The position numbers and the translations under genes were made by a program. From Elephas maximus indicus (Eukaryota; Chordata; Mammalia; Proboscidea; Elephantidae): a stretch of 64,000 nucleotides of DNA. The stretch is taken from positions 6,646,501 through 6,710,500 of the forward strand of contig NC_064819.1 of assembly GCF_024166365.1 (NCBI RefSeq), read 5' to 3'. A model generated the notes under the pieces. The model was not told the DNA's origin. It did no database searches and saw only the letters and a list, made by a program, of their open reading frames with translations. Each line of letters begins with the position of its first letter. Within the stretch, counting starts at the first letter, position 1. Of the stretch, positions 30,567-41,928 are shown one piece after another.

Positions 30567-32666
30567 TACAAAATAATCTTTGAAGGTTTTCTCCATGAAT
30601 TCTGTATTGCTTTAGGTCCTGATCATTCTAAACAGTTCATTAGAGTAATTCAATTTGAAAAGCATTGTGTCCTAGCGTGATCCACACCAATGTGCCTTTC
30701 TGCTTGTGTCGGCTGTAAATTTCCAGCTCCAACTAGCAACCTCTTTTTTTTTTTTTTTCATAACAGACACTCACTTCACTGAGAGGAGCTCAACTATAAA
30801 CATTTTATGGTCTGAGAAATCCACAGGCACTGAGACACACTGTGTTTAGAATTCTGAGAGCATTAGGGATGGGAGTTGGAGACTGAGAGGGCTAGTAGAT
30901 TTTTTATTTATTTTTTACCCAAAATCCAAAGTACTAAAAACCTCCTGAAAGATCTGAAACTTTAATTTACATTAAAAAAAAACCTTCTTAAAAAATCAAC
31001 AGATTCAGTCAACACAATTAGGAGTCTAAATCATTTTGTAAAGGGTTAAATCTACATAGCGCTGTTCAGAAAGCAGTTCATCTTGCTATAATACCTGACC
31101 CAAATCATGGGATACACTTATCTGAATGAAGCATAAATTGCACGTACAGAATCGCCAAAAAGGTAGAGAACTCTGACTCATGTCTTAACCTGCATCACTA
31201 CCATCCTACATCCCCAAACTTCTCACTTTCCTCTGTGCTTGCCTTGGATGTGCTGTAATTCATCACTTTTCCACTCAGTTCTCCCATGGCTGACAATAGA
31301 AAGAAAGAAGATGAATGGTTTTAATCCTTACTACTGTGCTGCTCAGCACCACTCTGCTGCCAGCTGGTTCTTGCTGCAGCTCAGGGTTTCAGGAGCTTGG
31401 GTTCCCGTGAAAGTCTCACACAGAGAATCCAGAAATGAAGGAGGAAAGGCTCTTGTGGAGAAGGGCTTGTTTCTAATGCAGTAAGCCTTGGGTAGCACAA
31501 CAGAGCAGGAACATGGGGCACACAGTTGTACTTCTGAGTGCTTAACAGCCACTTTGGGTGAGCTGATGCTACCCCAAGGCGGAAGGCTGAGTGAAAGAAA
31601 GAAAAGAAAAAAAGATAACACAAGTGGACAGAGCCTATTGAAAGAAGAAAGTAGTGTGGAATGACCTGATGAAAAGGATTGTTCTGCATTTGATTTGGCT
31701 AATGGTTTTCTCAAGGTTTAGGACAGTTGAGTGCTGACCTATTTGCTCGGAAATTGAAAATACAGTATCCCAGAAGAACAGGTGGAGACATCCAAGGACA
31801 GTCAGTCATAGGAAGAGAAGGGAAAGAATAGTTGGTGTGGGCAATAGCGACAGCTAGATGACTTGGCTTCCCGAAATTATGTCCCTGACCTTTTATATGA
31901 GACTTTGTCAGGTCTTTGGAGTAGATCCAGTTCTTCCTTGGTAGTTGTCCTTGATGCATAGTGCCAAACGCACTCATTATGAAAAGCGGTAGATGCAAAT
32001 GTCAAGGTGATCAGAGTAATTGTTGGCTCTGGAAAGTGTAGAAAAGGAGAAAGGCAGCTTCCCAGGAAGGAAAAGTCAGACAGTGACAAACCGAAATTTG
32101 GTGTGCGGTTGTTAGTGGTATCAGGACCTGGGCACTTTCTTTCAGATGTATAAACATTTCCCTAAAGCACACCTTTAAAGGCTTTTGAACATCAAACTGT
32201 CCCTGCAGAGGGCAGGAGGGAAAAACAGTGTTCTCAAACCCAGCTCAAAGTATGGTGTGAGATCTGCTTTTTGACAAGCCTTTGCAAGGAACCTAGACAC
32301 ACAAGGGGCACGTTTTTGCGACCTCTGTACAATTCTAAGTACAGGTACTTTCAGCTTGCAATTTGGAAGCCCCTGGTCCCTTTAGCTAAGTTTAATAATA
32401 ACTGAACCGGAACATCTATCGACCATTCATGCATTATACACACGAAAAACTAATGAAGCACACAAAACACTGTGTTCAAACCCAAGAAGTACACATCAGG
32501 AAAAAGAAAAAAAAAAAGAAAGAAAAAATGACAATAAAGCAGTTTTTGATCTAGAAATGCTGGTTCTAGACAGTAAGGCTAGAAAGTTTGCAGTGAGTCT
32601 TTGCCGAGAAAAGAAAAAAAAAATTTTTTTTTGAGAAAAGAGAGGTCCTAAAACTCTTCTGCCTCT
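30567..32666. other. unassigned, 2.1 kb
   Basis: No gene, RNA or repeat identified. A/T homopolymers occur at 30742-30757 and 32507-32526, and an A-run/T-run pair at 32614-32632. The open frames around 31239-31714 overlap on both strands and look like chance. 31300-31600 has somewhat higher GC than its flanks. Confidence 0.4.
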
Positions 32667-32678
32667 TTAGAGCACGTA

Positions 32679-32831
32679 AACCCATTGCTGTTGAGTCAAT
32701 TCCAACTCACAGCGACCCTACAGGACAGAATAGAACTGCCCCACAGTTTCTACGGAGCATCTGGTGGATTCGAACTGCCGATCTTTTGCTTAGCAGCCCT
32801 AGCACTTAACCACTATACCACGAGGGTTTCC
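32679..32831 (-). mobile_element. AfroSINE, minus strand, short class
   Basis: ACCCATTGCTGTTGAGTCAA, GACCCTACAGGACAGAATAG, GGTGGATTCGAACTGCCG, ACCACTATACCACGAGGG. TSD TTAGAGCACGTA (32667-32678) against TTTGAGCACATA (32832-32843). Confidence 0.93.
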
Positions 32832-32843
32832 TTTGAGCACATA

Positions 32844-34939
32844 GGACTCATATATTTCTATTATCCTTCCCTTTACCTGCCTATGCCATTCTCCCTCCTG
32901 TTCTTTCCATACCGTTTCCCTACATCCTCTCTGTCCCGCCTGTCACTCCTGCCAACTAGTCCATTCTTAGGTGATTTGTTTCTGCCTCCCACACAGATCT
33001 AGCTGCGTGTTATTTCTTTCCTCTGCAGTCTCCATCCCTCCCTCTTCTTCACTCCATCTCTGAAGTGGAACATACGTGCAGGCACAGCAGACACATGAAC
33101 ACACAGCTGTCCCGACTTCTCTCTGGCACTTTCCAGCAACGGACACTCCAAACATTTAGCACAGCACGACGAAATGTTGATATAAAAATGAGAAGCTCTT
33201 CACCTGCAATGCTAATTAATCGTAAACAAGTTCTTTTCAAGGTAGGAGTTCGGCACTGATGCATAGAGAGGGAGGAATTGGGATTCTCTTGCTAGAAGGC
33301 AAACAAAAATCCCTTTTCAGATGCTAGGTGGCAGTGTTACCTCATCAATAGGCATTCCTAGGCCTTGCCAAGCTGCACATTTAATTTGGTTTGAGTGAGA
33401 TGCACATAAAAGTGGGGAACTCAAAGGGATGGACTGAAGCCAGGAAAATAAGTTGCTGTGACTGTCCATGAAGGGTTCATAAACATGGAAAGCTGGGAGT
33501 CATTTCTTTAAAAAGGATTCAGCCAAAGACAGTTGATATTTTAAGAGTCTGCCTTGTGATTTCAGCATCAAGATTTCAAACCAATGCTCTGTTTTTAAAA
33601 TATGACATTGGTACAGAGATACCCCAGGTCTTCAATATTTTTCCTGCTCTACCTGCATTTCCCACCTGAATAAATGTGATCAGTATTCATAGCAATTAGA
33701 AAATAATCTGAACACCAAGCACTGGTCTGATGACTAAGGGGTCTCATGGGCTATTTGTCTTTTTCTTTCTCCTTACGATCATTGCCACTACAGTACCTTC
33801 ATTCCCAAATTGCTCAAGATAGAATCCTCAGAGACATCTTTGAATCTTTCTTCTCTCTCTCATCCCAACCAATCACCGAGACTCGTGGGTGTGTTCTTAT
33901 AAATATTATTCAAATCCACCCTGGCCTCTCAATCCCCATTACTACTGGCTTAGTTCAGTTCTTTCGTTTCCTTCCATGGAAGATTTTGGTAGACTTTTAA
34001 TTGGCCATCCTTTCTTTTGTGTCTCCCCCACTACATAGTAACCACAGGAATAAAAAGTGGTCTGCCCAAAATACTGGTCTGAGCATGTGACTTCCTTTCC
34101 TACAAAACTAGGGTGGATACAAGATGTAGGATAACACCCATACATCTTAATGGGAGTTGCAAGGTGCTATATGAGCTGGCCTTACCTATCTTGCCTTCTT
34201 CTCCCACTCCTCCTTCTTACACATTGTACACTCAAGCCACACATAATCTCTCAGGATTCCCTTAATATATCAAATTCTATCACATCTCTAAGACCTTGCC
34301 CATGCTGTTCTCTCTGTTAGGAATAGCCTTCCTTCTTTTGTCCACCTGTTAAACACCTATTCATTAAGTATCTATTCACCCTCTCTAGAGATGCATTTCC
34401 AGCTTCCCAGGTGCAGTAAACTACTTTGTCCTCTGTGCTTGCATTTAGGGGTAGGCGTATAGATATGCACACATAGCGTTAGTACAGCATCTTCCAGAGG
34501 TTATTGTAATTATCTGTTTAAATGTGTGCCTCTTTTACTAAACTGTGAGCACCTCAAATTCAAAGATGCTTTCTTAATTATGTATGTGTCTCCAAAGATT
34601 ACTTTGAAAGGTGTGTAACATATCAGTAGTTCAATAAATGATTAGAGAATGAGTAGAATATGAACTGTTTGTCAACATATTGATGCCCACAGAAGAACTG
34701 AGGCATTTTTGTTTGTTACAACTAGTGTTACTGGCATATAAGTGAATACAATCAGGGACACTGTTAAACATATAACGCACAGGCAGCTTCCCATATCAAA
34801 GAACTATCCAACCCCAATGTCAATAGTGCTGAGTGAGAAATCTTGGGTTATACAATACGCAAATGAGATAGTGATTTAGATACATGAACAACTGATATCA
34901 ACGAAGGGTTTAATGTAAATAATTCAGGATAGGGAGAGG
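32844..34939. other. unassigned, 2.1 kb
   Basis: A C/T-rich patch at 32870-33060. Otherwise nothing recognised. The open frames here (32685-33002, 33746-34000 and others) have no recognisable motif. Confidence 0.4.
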
Positions 34940-36110
34940 AGGGAGAGTGCCATTTGAGAGAGGGTCATCACAAAAGGCTTCTCTGATAATTGGCACTGGA
35001 CCAAAGCTGGCATGAAGTGAGAGAGAGAGTCAAGAGAACAGCCAGTGTCATGCAGAAGATACAGTATGTACGAAGACATTAAGGCAGAGACAGGTTTGAG
35101 AAATTTGAGAAATAGCACATAGATCTTAGTGGCTGGGGCAGAGGAAATGAGGGGAAAAGTATGGGAGGTGAAGTCAGAAATGGGTCTTGGATCAACATCC
35201 AAAAGGCCGTTATAGGACTTTAGCTTCTACTCTGTGCAAGAACAAAGTCATTGAAGCATTTTGAGCACAGAAGTAACAATCTGACTTAGGTTTGATAAAG
35301 ATCACTCTGCCTGCTGTGTGGATAAAAAAACTATAGAGAGTGGCAAAGAGGAAAAAAAAAAAAATAAAAAAAAGGAATTCTCCTACTGCAATAGTGCAGA
35401 AACTAGAAGACAGTGCTTTGGACCAGGAGGGTAGCAGTAGAGTAGCAGAAAGAGGTTAGGTCCTGGATATATTTTGAGGTAGGGCAAGTTGCATTTTATG
35501 ATGGTTAGAACATACAGTGAAAGAAGGAAAGAAGTCAAGTTCTACTCAGTAGTTTTGGACTAAGCAACTGAAAGAATGAAGTTACCATTTACAGAAATAG
35601 GGACCGTGAGGAGATAAAGAGTACATTTATGCACAGGTTAAGCTTGATATGTCTATTGAGCTTCCAAGTAAGACATAGATTTGTCAGTCGAATGGAAAGC
35701 CTTGAGTTCAGGGAAGAGTTTAGGGCTAAATATATGTACTCTATAACTATGGCCTGCGTAGATGAGATAAACCAGAGAGTGAGTATAGATAAATAAGGCA
35801 AAGTTAGAGTCCTAGGACACTCCAACATTTAGAGATGTTGTAAAAATGAGGAACGTCCAGCAAAAGGGGCTAAGAAGAATCACCTAGTGAGTCAAGTGGA
35901 AAACCAATGCAGAGTGGTCAAAATAGAGGGAATATGAAGAATGTCAAGTGTATTCGATAGGTCAAGATAATGATGACTAAGAATCAACCACTGGATTTGA
36001 CAATGTGCCTAGTAACCACTACAAGGGCAGTGTTGGTGAAGAGGTAGAAACAAATGCCTGGCTAGAATAGTTCAAGAGATAATACACTGTTTCTGGAAAA
36101 TAGATATGTG
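34940..36110. repeat. ancient dispersed mammalian repeat, class unresolved
   Basis: The order of phrases CAAAAGGCTTCTCTGATAAT, TTTTGAGCACAGAAGTAACA, AAGATCACTCTGCCTGCTGT, GTGGATAAAAAAACTATAG, TATTGAGCTTCCAAGTAAGA, CCTAGGACACTCCAACATTT and AACCACTGGATTTGACAATG matches a long old interspersed repeat that I recognise from mammalian genomes but cannot name with confidence. No coding capacity. Confidence 0.5.
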
Positions 36111-36273
36111 ATAAAGCTATTAAAAATTAAAAAGGAAAGAAATGATAGTCACAGAATTTAAGATAGTGGTTAGCTTTACTCTAGGGAAGGCAAGGGAATG
36201 GGTTGGAACAGAACACAGGGGTAAATGAAACAGAACTGATAACGTTCTAGTTCCTAAGTTGGGTTATTATGCT

Positions 36274-36366
36274 TGTAAGGATGGCGCAGGACCAGGCAGT
36301 GTTTCGTTCCGTCGTGCATAGGGTCGCAATGAGTCGGAACCAACTCGACAGCACCTAACAACAACA
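36274..36366 (+). mobile_element. RTE 3' end, 5'-truncated
   Basis: GTAAGGATGGCGCAGGACCA, GGCAGTGTTTCGTTCCG, GCATAGGGTCGCAATGAGTC, AACTCGACAGCACCTAACAA, CAACA: the last 90 bp of RTE with its AACAAC tail. Close to the consensus inferred from the other copies. Confidence 0.88.
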
Positions 36367-36380
36367 TAATGTTAAAGGTC

Positions 36381-36513
36381 CAGGGAGAAAGATGTGGCAG
36401 TCTGCTTCTGTAAAGATTACCAAGGTTTCTCTTGGAAACCCTATGGAGCAGTTCTACTCTTGCCCTATAGGGTTGCTATGAATTGGATTTGACTCGAAGG
36501 CACACAACAATAG
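36381..36513 (+). mobile_element. AfroSINE, 5'-truncated
   Basis: Starts in the insert (GGGAGAAAGATGTGGCAGTC) and lacks the tRNA-like head. Body GGAAACCCTATGGAGCAGTT and TATAGGGTTGCTATGAATTG, tail ACACAACAATAG. Confidence 0.88.
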
Positions 36514-37020
36514 CAATCACAAATGTAAATTGAATATGATATAACTGAAACTTAGAAGAACGGGTAGGGTAAGTATAAGCTAGTGATTGGAGATGCTATA
36601 AAATCCAAGTTTTTTTTTTTTGCTTCTTTTTAAGATGAAACATATTGCATTGTTTCTATGCTGGTGGGAACTTAGAGGAATAAGCTGATGAAGCAGGGCA
36701 GGGATTGCTGGCAGAGTCAGGACTTCAGCTACTGGAATCCTGAATCTGTGCAATCAAGACTCACACTGCCTAGTTTTCATCTCAACGTCTCTTACAGACT
36801 TCATGCTGTAGTAGACGGCTTTCACTAAGATGGCTACTATCAGTTACAGAGTCATATCCTCCCAATTTAGCAAACCCAGTGGAATGAGACAGAAATCCTT
36901 TGCCTCAACATTTCTGTATCAACTCCAGAAAGAATTCTAACAAGTCCCGCTTGAACAGTAGTTGTCAATTGGCTACGTCTAAGTCACGAGTTCACATCTA
37001 TGGTTAGGCAATGGCATCTA
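36514..37020. other. unassigned
   Basis: No gene or repeat recognised; T run at 36610-36620. Confidence 0.45.
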
Positions 37021-37194
37021 AAACAAAAACAAAAAAACAAACACTCTGCCATCGAATCAATTCCAACTCATAGCGACCCTATAGGACAGAGTAGAACAGC
37101 CGGACAGAGTTTCCAAGGAGCAGCTGGCGGATTCGAACTGCCGACCTCTTGGTTAGCAGCTGTAGCGCTTAACCACTATGCCACCATGGTTTCC
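37021..37194 (-). mobile_element. AfroSINE, minus strand, short class
   Basis: A-rich tail AAACAAAAACAAAAAAACAA, GAATCAATTCCAACTCATAG, GGCGGATTCGAACTGCCGAC, AACCACTATGCCACCATGG. Confidence 0.93.
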
Positions 37195-37745
37195 AGTAAT
37201 TATCCTAGTCTACCACAGTCATGAATTATTTTTAAAACCACAAAAAATACCTTATTAAAATGTTATGTTTTAATAACTGATAACACTGAGAAAGAAATTA
37301 GGGTGTCTTTTGACAGTGTGTGGCATCTTATACTTCCCAAAAGATCTATTCTCTCTCTTTTTTTTTTTCTCACTATGGAAATGAAGAGGATGTTGCAGAC
37401 ATTTTTTCTTAATTGGAAACTTTGGTTAATGTAAGAAGATGTCACAGATGAAGGTTTGATTGTAAAAAAGCAACAAGAGAGAGATTCTGAAATGTTAATG
37501 TCTGAATAGAATGGCACAGATGGTTTGAGAGAATCCAGACCCTTATTTTGGGCCAAAAGAGAGGAGCAAAGTGATTTCAGTGGCTATGTGGAGCAGTCTC
37601 TTATAAAGATATCCTTATTGAGAAGTGAATAAATGTACGCATGTGTGTATCTAAGTAAGTAAGTAAGGTGGGGAGAATTGTATCGAGCACTATTTTTGAT
37701 TTAAGATTTTTTTAATGCCATTTGATTTCAGGTTGTTAAGAGGGG
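37195..37745. other. unassigned
   Basis: No gene or repeat recognised; AAGTAAGTAAGTAAGG at about 37652-37667. Confidence 0.45.
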
Positions 37746-37879
37746 CCGCTAACCAAAAGGTCAGCAGTTCAAATCCACCAGAGGCTCCTTGGAAAATCTA
37801 TGGGGAAATTCTACTCTGTCTTACAGGGTTAGTATAAGTCAGAATCAACTTGAAGGCAATGGGATTGGTTTTTGGTTTT
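37746..37879 (+). mobile_element. AfroSINE, 5'-truncated; left arm of an inverted pair
   Basis: Starts at CGCTAACCAAAAGGTCAGC, then GGCTCCTTGGAAAATCTATG, AGTCAGAATCAACTTGAAGG, GGTTTTTGGTTTTA tail. Separated by 11 bp from a minus-strand copy. Confidence 0.9.
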
Positions 37880-37890
37880 AATTACTGGCA

Positions 37891-38030
37891 TAAACCTATA
37901 ACCCATTGCCTTAGACTTGATTCCAACTCATAGTGACCCTATAGGTCAGAAAGGAAACTGCCCCATAGGGTGGATTTGAACTGCTGACCTTTTGGTTAGC
38001 AGCCGTAGCTCTTAATGGCTATGCCACCAA
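37891..38030 (-). mobile_element. AfroSINE, minus strand; right arm of an inverted pair
   Basis: ACCCATTGCCTTAGACTTGA, ATTCCAACTCATAGTGACCC, CTTTTGGTTAGCAGCCGTAG, TGGCTATGCCACCAA. A short internal deletion removes the TTTCCAAGGAGC block. Confidence 0.9.
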
Positions 38031-38082
38031 TATTTTCAGGGCTTCAAACCAGTTCGTTCTTTTTTTTTTTTTTGCGTTTTAA

Positions 38083-38235
38083 TTTGTATTTCTAACAAGT
38101 TCCCTGTTGAGAATTTGCATTTCCACCCCAGGTATACTGAATTAGAATCTACATTTTACCAGGATCCTCAGTTGACTCTTATGTATAACTTTCTGGGAAC
38201 TTGTTAGAAATGCAAATTCTCAGCAAGGGTTCAAA
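38083..38235. repeat. MER5A-like (hAT-Charlie) rearranged remnant
   Basis: The MER5A-type word TTTCTAACAAGTTCC at 38088-38102 recurs reversed as GGAACTTGTTAGAAATGC near 38197-38214. Likewise GAGAATTTGCATTTC near 38109-38123 recurs reversed as GAAATGCAAATTCTC at 38208-38222. Between them lies CAGGTATACTGAATTAGAAT. Confidence 0.6.
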
Positions 38236-40961
38236 CAAGGAGGAACCAGTTAAAAGTCCTAAATATTTTCCTTTTGAAATAGTTCAAATCTAAGCATCTT
38301 TGAAAGTTCTCCGAGAGCCAGATGGTATCCTTTACCTCCAACTGCAGACCAATACAGTTTGAGATTATAGATTTCTGAAGTTGGCACAGGAAGTGGGGTC
38401 AATTTTCCTTTGCAATCCTTACCTTCAGATCTTAGAGTCTACTTGCCATTGCCAAATGCCAGCACGGTCTTGTTTGAATTATTTGGGTAGGCCCAGAAGC
38501 ACACATAATGGCTACTTTCTATCCTTGCAATTTTCCAGCTTTGCAACAGCTAGAGGAGACACTGCACAAAGATATCTTCTGGCACTTTTCCCCTCCCCTC
38601 ACTTCCCCCACCCTTCTGGAAACCCTTCCTGAACCTTGCTTTCCTGCTTGCTCTTTCTTCCCCTTTTAATTCCCAACCACACTTCCTCATTAGTTTGTTC
38701 TCACTAACATCATCTTGTCAAAAATTCAGGAAGTTACAGCCTGCAGCAAAAGGCACTGAGAGTATGAGTGGAAACATGCCGGCAGTAGCTGAAAAGAGGG
38801 AAATAGGTTAGAACTAAAACTATAGCCAACTTTGGGCTGCAGGGAAGGCAACATTCCCCACGTACCAGGACTTTGAATTGCAAATAGAAGCCACTGGGTT
38901 TACTCCAATGTCTACAATTGGACAAGCAATGTGAACAGTATAAACAGAAAAGAGATGCAGAAATAAGACAAAAGTCTGAATTGCTTTCTGTTCCTAAAAG
39001 GTTTCACACACTCTAGGTACTGTGAGCAAATGAGCTAGCTGTCAGTCCCGCAGCCTGCACTGTAAACAATTATTATAGAAGTTTCTTTTAGTTTTCCCCA
39101 CCTTTTTTTTTCTTCACGTGGTTCTCTCTGTGAACACCTTCATTAAATGCCAAAGGCCTTAAGCTAATACATCTTGTTTCCATCAGTTGCAAAACGTTCC
39201 CGTTTCTCTTCCCAATGCCCTGCTTTTGTAGTAACACCAGACTAGGAGATGTTGGGTGAGAGAGGAAAAACGAAACAAGGAGGAAAAAGATCATCAGTTT
39301 TAAACTATGTGGGTTTTTTGTTGTTGTTGTTATTTTTGAAGTGTGTTTAGCACAGAGACAAATTGTACATTTACCACAAGTCACCAGGACCTAACGAGCT
39401 CCTAATGTGTCCCATACTTCAAGGCTTTTCAGAACAGGCCAGTAACTTAGCAACCACAGTTAAACCTTGACAGGAATAATCATTATTTGTGTTGCAGCTT
39501 CAGGCTTCCCCACTGTAGGTTTCTCTCCATTTTTTTTTTTTTTTTTTAATGGACTCCCAAAACAAAGAAGAGCAGTTAAGGCTGAGAAGAGAGAATTTCC
39601 CTCCAGCTTCAGTAGGTCATAAGTGGCATGCTGGGAGCAGGAGCCTGGAGTTAGGCGTGACTTCCGCCAGGGAAAGTCAGGGAAGTGATGGGCAAAGGTT
39701 AGGTGTGGTCATTTCAAAGGAACACCAGGATGTTTGACACCTGCTCAAAAACAATATACCTTTAGCGTTTACTGATTTAGCACTTAAAAAAAAAGCTTGC
39801 TAATTCACAGATAAACACGACATTCTGTGACCTATAAAGTGTTTTCACATGGTGGAGGTACAGATTTGTGGTGTGAACTGCTCCATGGTAGCAAGTTTAT
39901 GTTAGTGCGGGAAGCTCCCCGGCTGAGCAGCGTCCTCACAGTGCCCTGCCGTAGTTGTTCTCGACCGAAGTGTTCACACAAACAACTTTATTGTGAATCA
40001 TCCCCCTCTCTCCACAACATACAAAAAATTTTTAAAAACTCTCTAAATGAAGATGATGGAAGAGAATGTGAAAATATCTAAGATAGTTTTGAAGTTCAGC
40101 CAGAAAATAAAAAAATTATAGGATAAACCATAACTTTAGGCAGGCATTCTTCAGTGTGTGGGTTTGTAATGAATTCTGTAGGTATTGCTCATGAGCTTCG
40201 GGGGTTTACCAGGGTCTTCATGGGAGAATGGAAGAAATCAAGGCGCTGGGAGGGCACTGTAACAGATTCTTACTGTCAGGGAGGTTGTAACGACTGATGA
40301 GGGGGTCCATTAACCAGACCTATTTCTGACCCACAGGTCAATCCCATGGTCCACAGAAATGTTAGTCAACAAAGCCCCAAAACAGAAGAACAAATGTGCT
40401 ATAATCACAAGTCTCTGTTTAGCTGGCTTCTATTAGGTCAAGAAAATTAAAGGAACATTACTTAGTTTACATCTCTTTTAAAAAGGTAAATAATACAATA
40501 TTGTGGGGATTCAGAACGACTGCCTTCTAGACCTCACTCTGCTATTAACTAGCATGTGATTATGGGTTGTGGTTAACCACTATAGGTTTCGACATCTTGT
40601 CTGACCTACAGACCTCCTTTAAAACACTGCAGGCTCCAATAGTGCCTTTAGTCCTAATCCTCTATGATCTTTTTGAACAAGCAGAGTCAAAGGGTAGGAT
40701 AATACACGACACTGTGAATAAGTCTGAATGAGCCATCTCAGAGATGAATGTTATTTCTTTCCTTTTCTCTGAAATGAGAATAATTATAATTGTTTTCAGC
40801 ACAAGCAGGTACTCATGGGAGCTTGCTAGTTAATGCACTCTAAATTCTCCATTAATAATTTAAAGTATAGATATGCTGTAAGTTTGATTAATAAAAATTG
40901 CTCCTGGAGATTCCCATAAAAAATAAGCTTTGGCAAATGCTAGCATCTGATTTTCATAGAA
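38236..40961. other. unassigned, 2.7 kb; MIR-like near 40505-40600
   Basis: No gene, RNA or young repeat recognised. ACCTCACTCTGCTATTAACT near 40531 is minus-strand MIR-like. Homopolymers: T-run at 38059-38073, T-run at 39531-39548, A-run at 39786-39794. The frame at 39827-40081 (84 codons) has no motif. Confidence 0.4.
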
Positions 40962-40986
40962 ACACACACACACACACACACACACA
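40962..40986 (+). repeat. (AC)n microsatellite
   Basis: About 12.5 uninterrupted AC units. Confidence 0.97.
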
Positions 40987-41439
40987 TGCGTATGTATTTG
41001 GGATAACCACCTTACTGTCATGTAATTTTTTAAACACGCAATGAAAAAAAAAATTTTTTAATGGTTAATACATAGAAGATTTCAAGGAAAGCCTGTATCT
41101 CTTTCTGAACGTAATATATATTTCTGTGTAGTGTGAATAATAGGTAGAAGGTGAGCTCAGACAACTTCATGAGTGGTAGAGGACAGAGAACAAGGAGGAG
41201 TCAAAAAGAAACTTAGGACAGTCTACAAGGGGATATACATCTTGGATGAAACAGCAGGAGAAGTTGGAGGCAAGCTGAAAGTGAGAAAATGTAGACTTTC
41301 CAAGATGCCTGGGAAAAGGACATGGATCTTGGCAAAACTTGGAAAATAGACTTTGGTAGATAGACCCAGGAATCTCAGCCATATTGTCCTGTTATCTGAA
41401 CAAAGCTTAATCATATCTACCCTATACTCCCTGTCTTAG
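40987..41439. other. unassigned
   Basis: No gene or repeat recognised. Confidence 0.45.
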
Positions 41440-41512
41440 GCTGGGTCCTCTAAAGAAGCAAAACCAGCGAAGTGTATCTCTATCAATCTGTCTATCTCAG
41501 GACATGGGTCAT

Positions 41513-41760
41513 GTGGTTGTAGGGGCTGGCAAGTCTCAAGTCCATGGGTCAGGTGTCAGGCTGGAGTCTTCTCCTGACTCACGTAGCTACAGGGGCTGAC
41601 AAACACAAGATCAGAATTTCAGACAGCAGGCCACTGGCTCACAGGCTGCAGAGGCTGAGGAGTCCCAGATCAACAAGTAAGATGGCAGACTGCTGGCTCA
41701 CAGGCTGTGGAGGCTGACAAATTCCAAGATCTACAGGCAATACAGCAGGTCTCTGGCTCC
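41513..41760 (+). repeat. about 60-bp tandem repeat x 4
   Basis: Four degenerate units at about 41513, 41583, 41643 and 41702, each running from AGGGGCTGGCAAG/AGAGGCTGAGGAG/GGAGGCTGACAAA through an AAG-ATC-type segment to CTGGCTCAC. Spacing is 59-70 bp. Confidence 0.75.
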
Positions 41761-41928
41761 AGAACCAAGAACCAGAGGTCATATGATGACAAGCTGGCTG
41801 CAGGATCCAGAGCAAGTGAGTGAGTTTTGCCAGAATGTCCATATATGTATTGGATACAGCCCACACCCCTGGGGAAACTCCTCTTACAACTGATTTGGTG
41901 ATCATATCAGATTACATCATGGACGATG

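Noticed and set aside
34940-36110. Novel element
   Set aside because: Its phrases match an old repeat common across mammals, although I cannot name the family.
37650-37670. A fourth copy of the palindromic element (AAGTAAGTAAGTAAGG)
   Set aside because: Only a short AAGT repeat; none of the flanking arm or middle sequence is present.
39827-40081. Possible transposase fragment
   Set aside because: 84 codons without any catalytic motif or inverted repeats around it that I can see.
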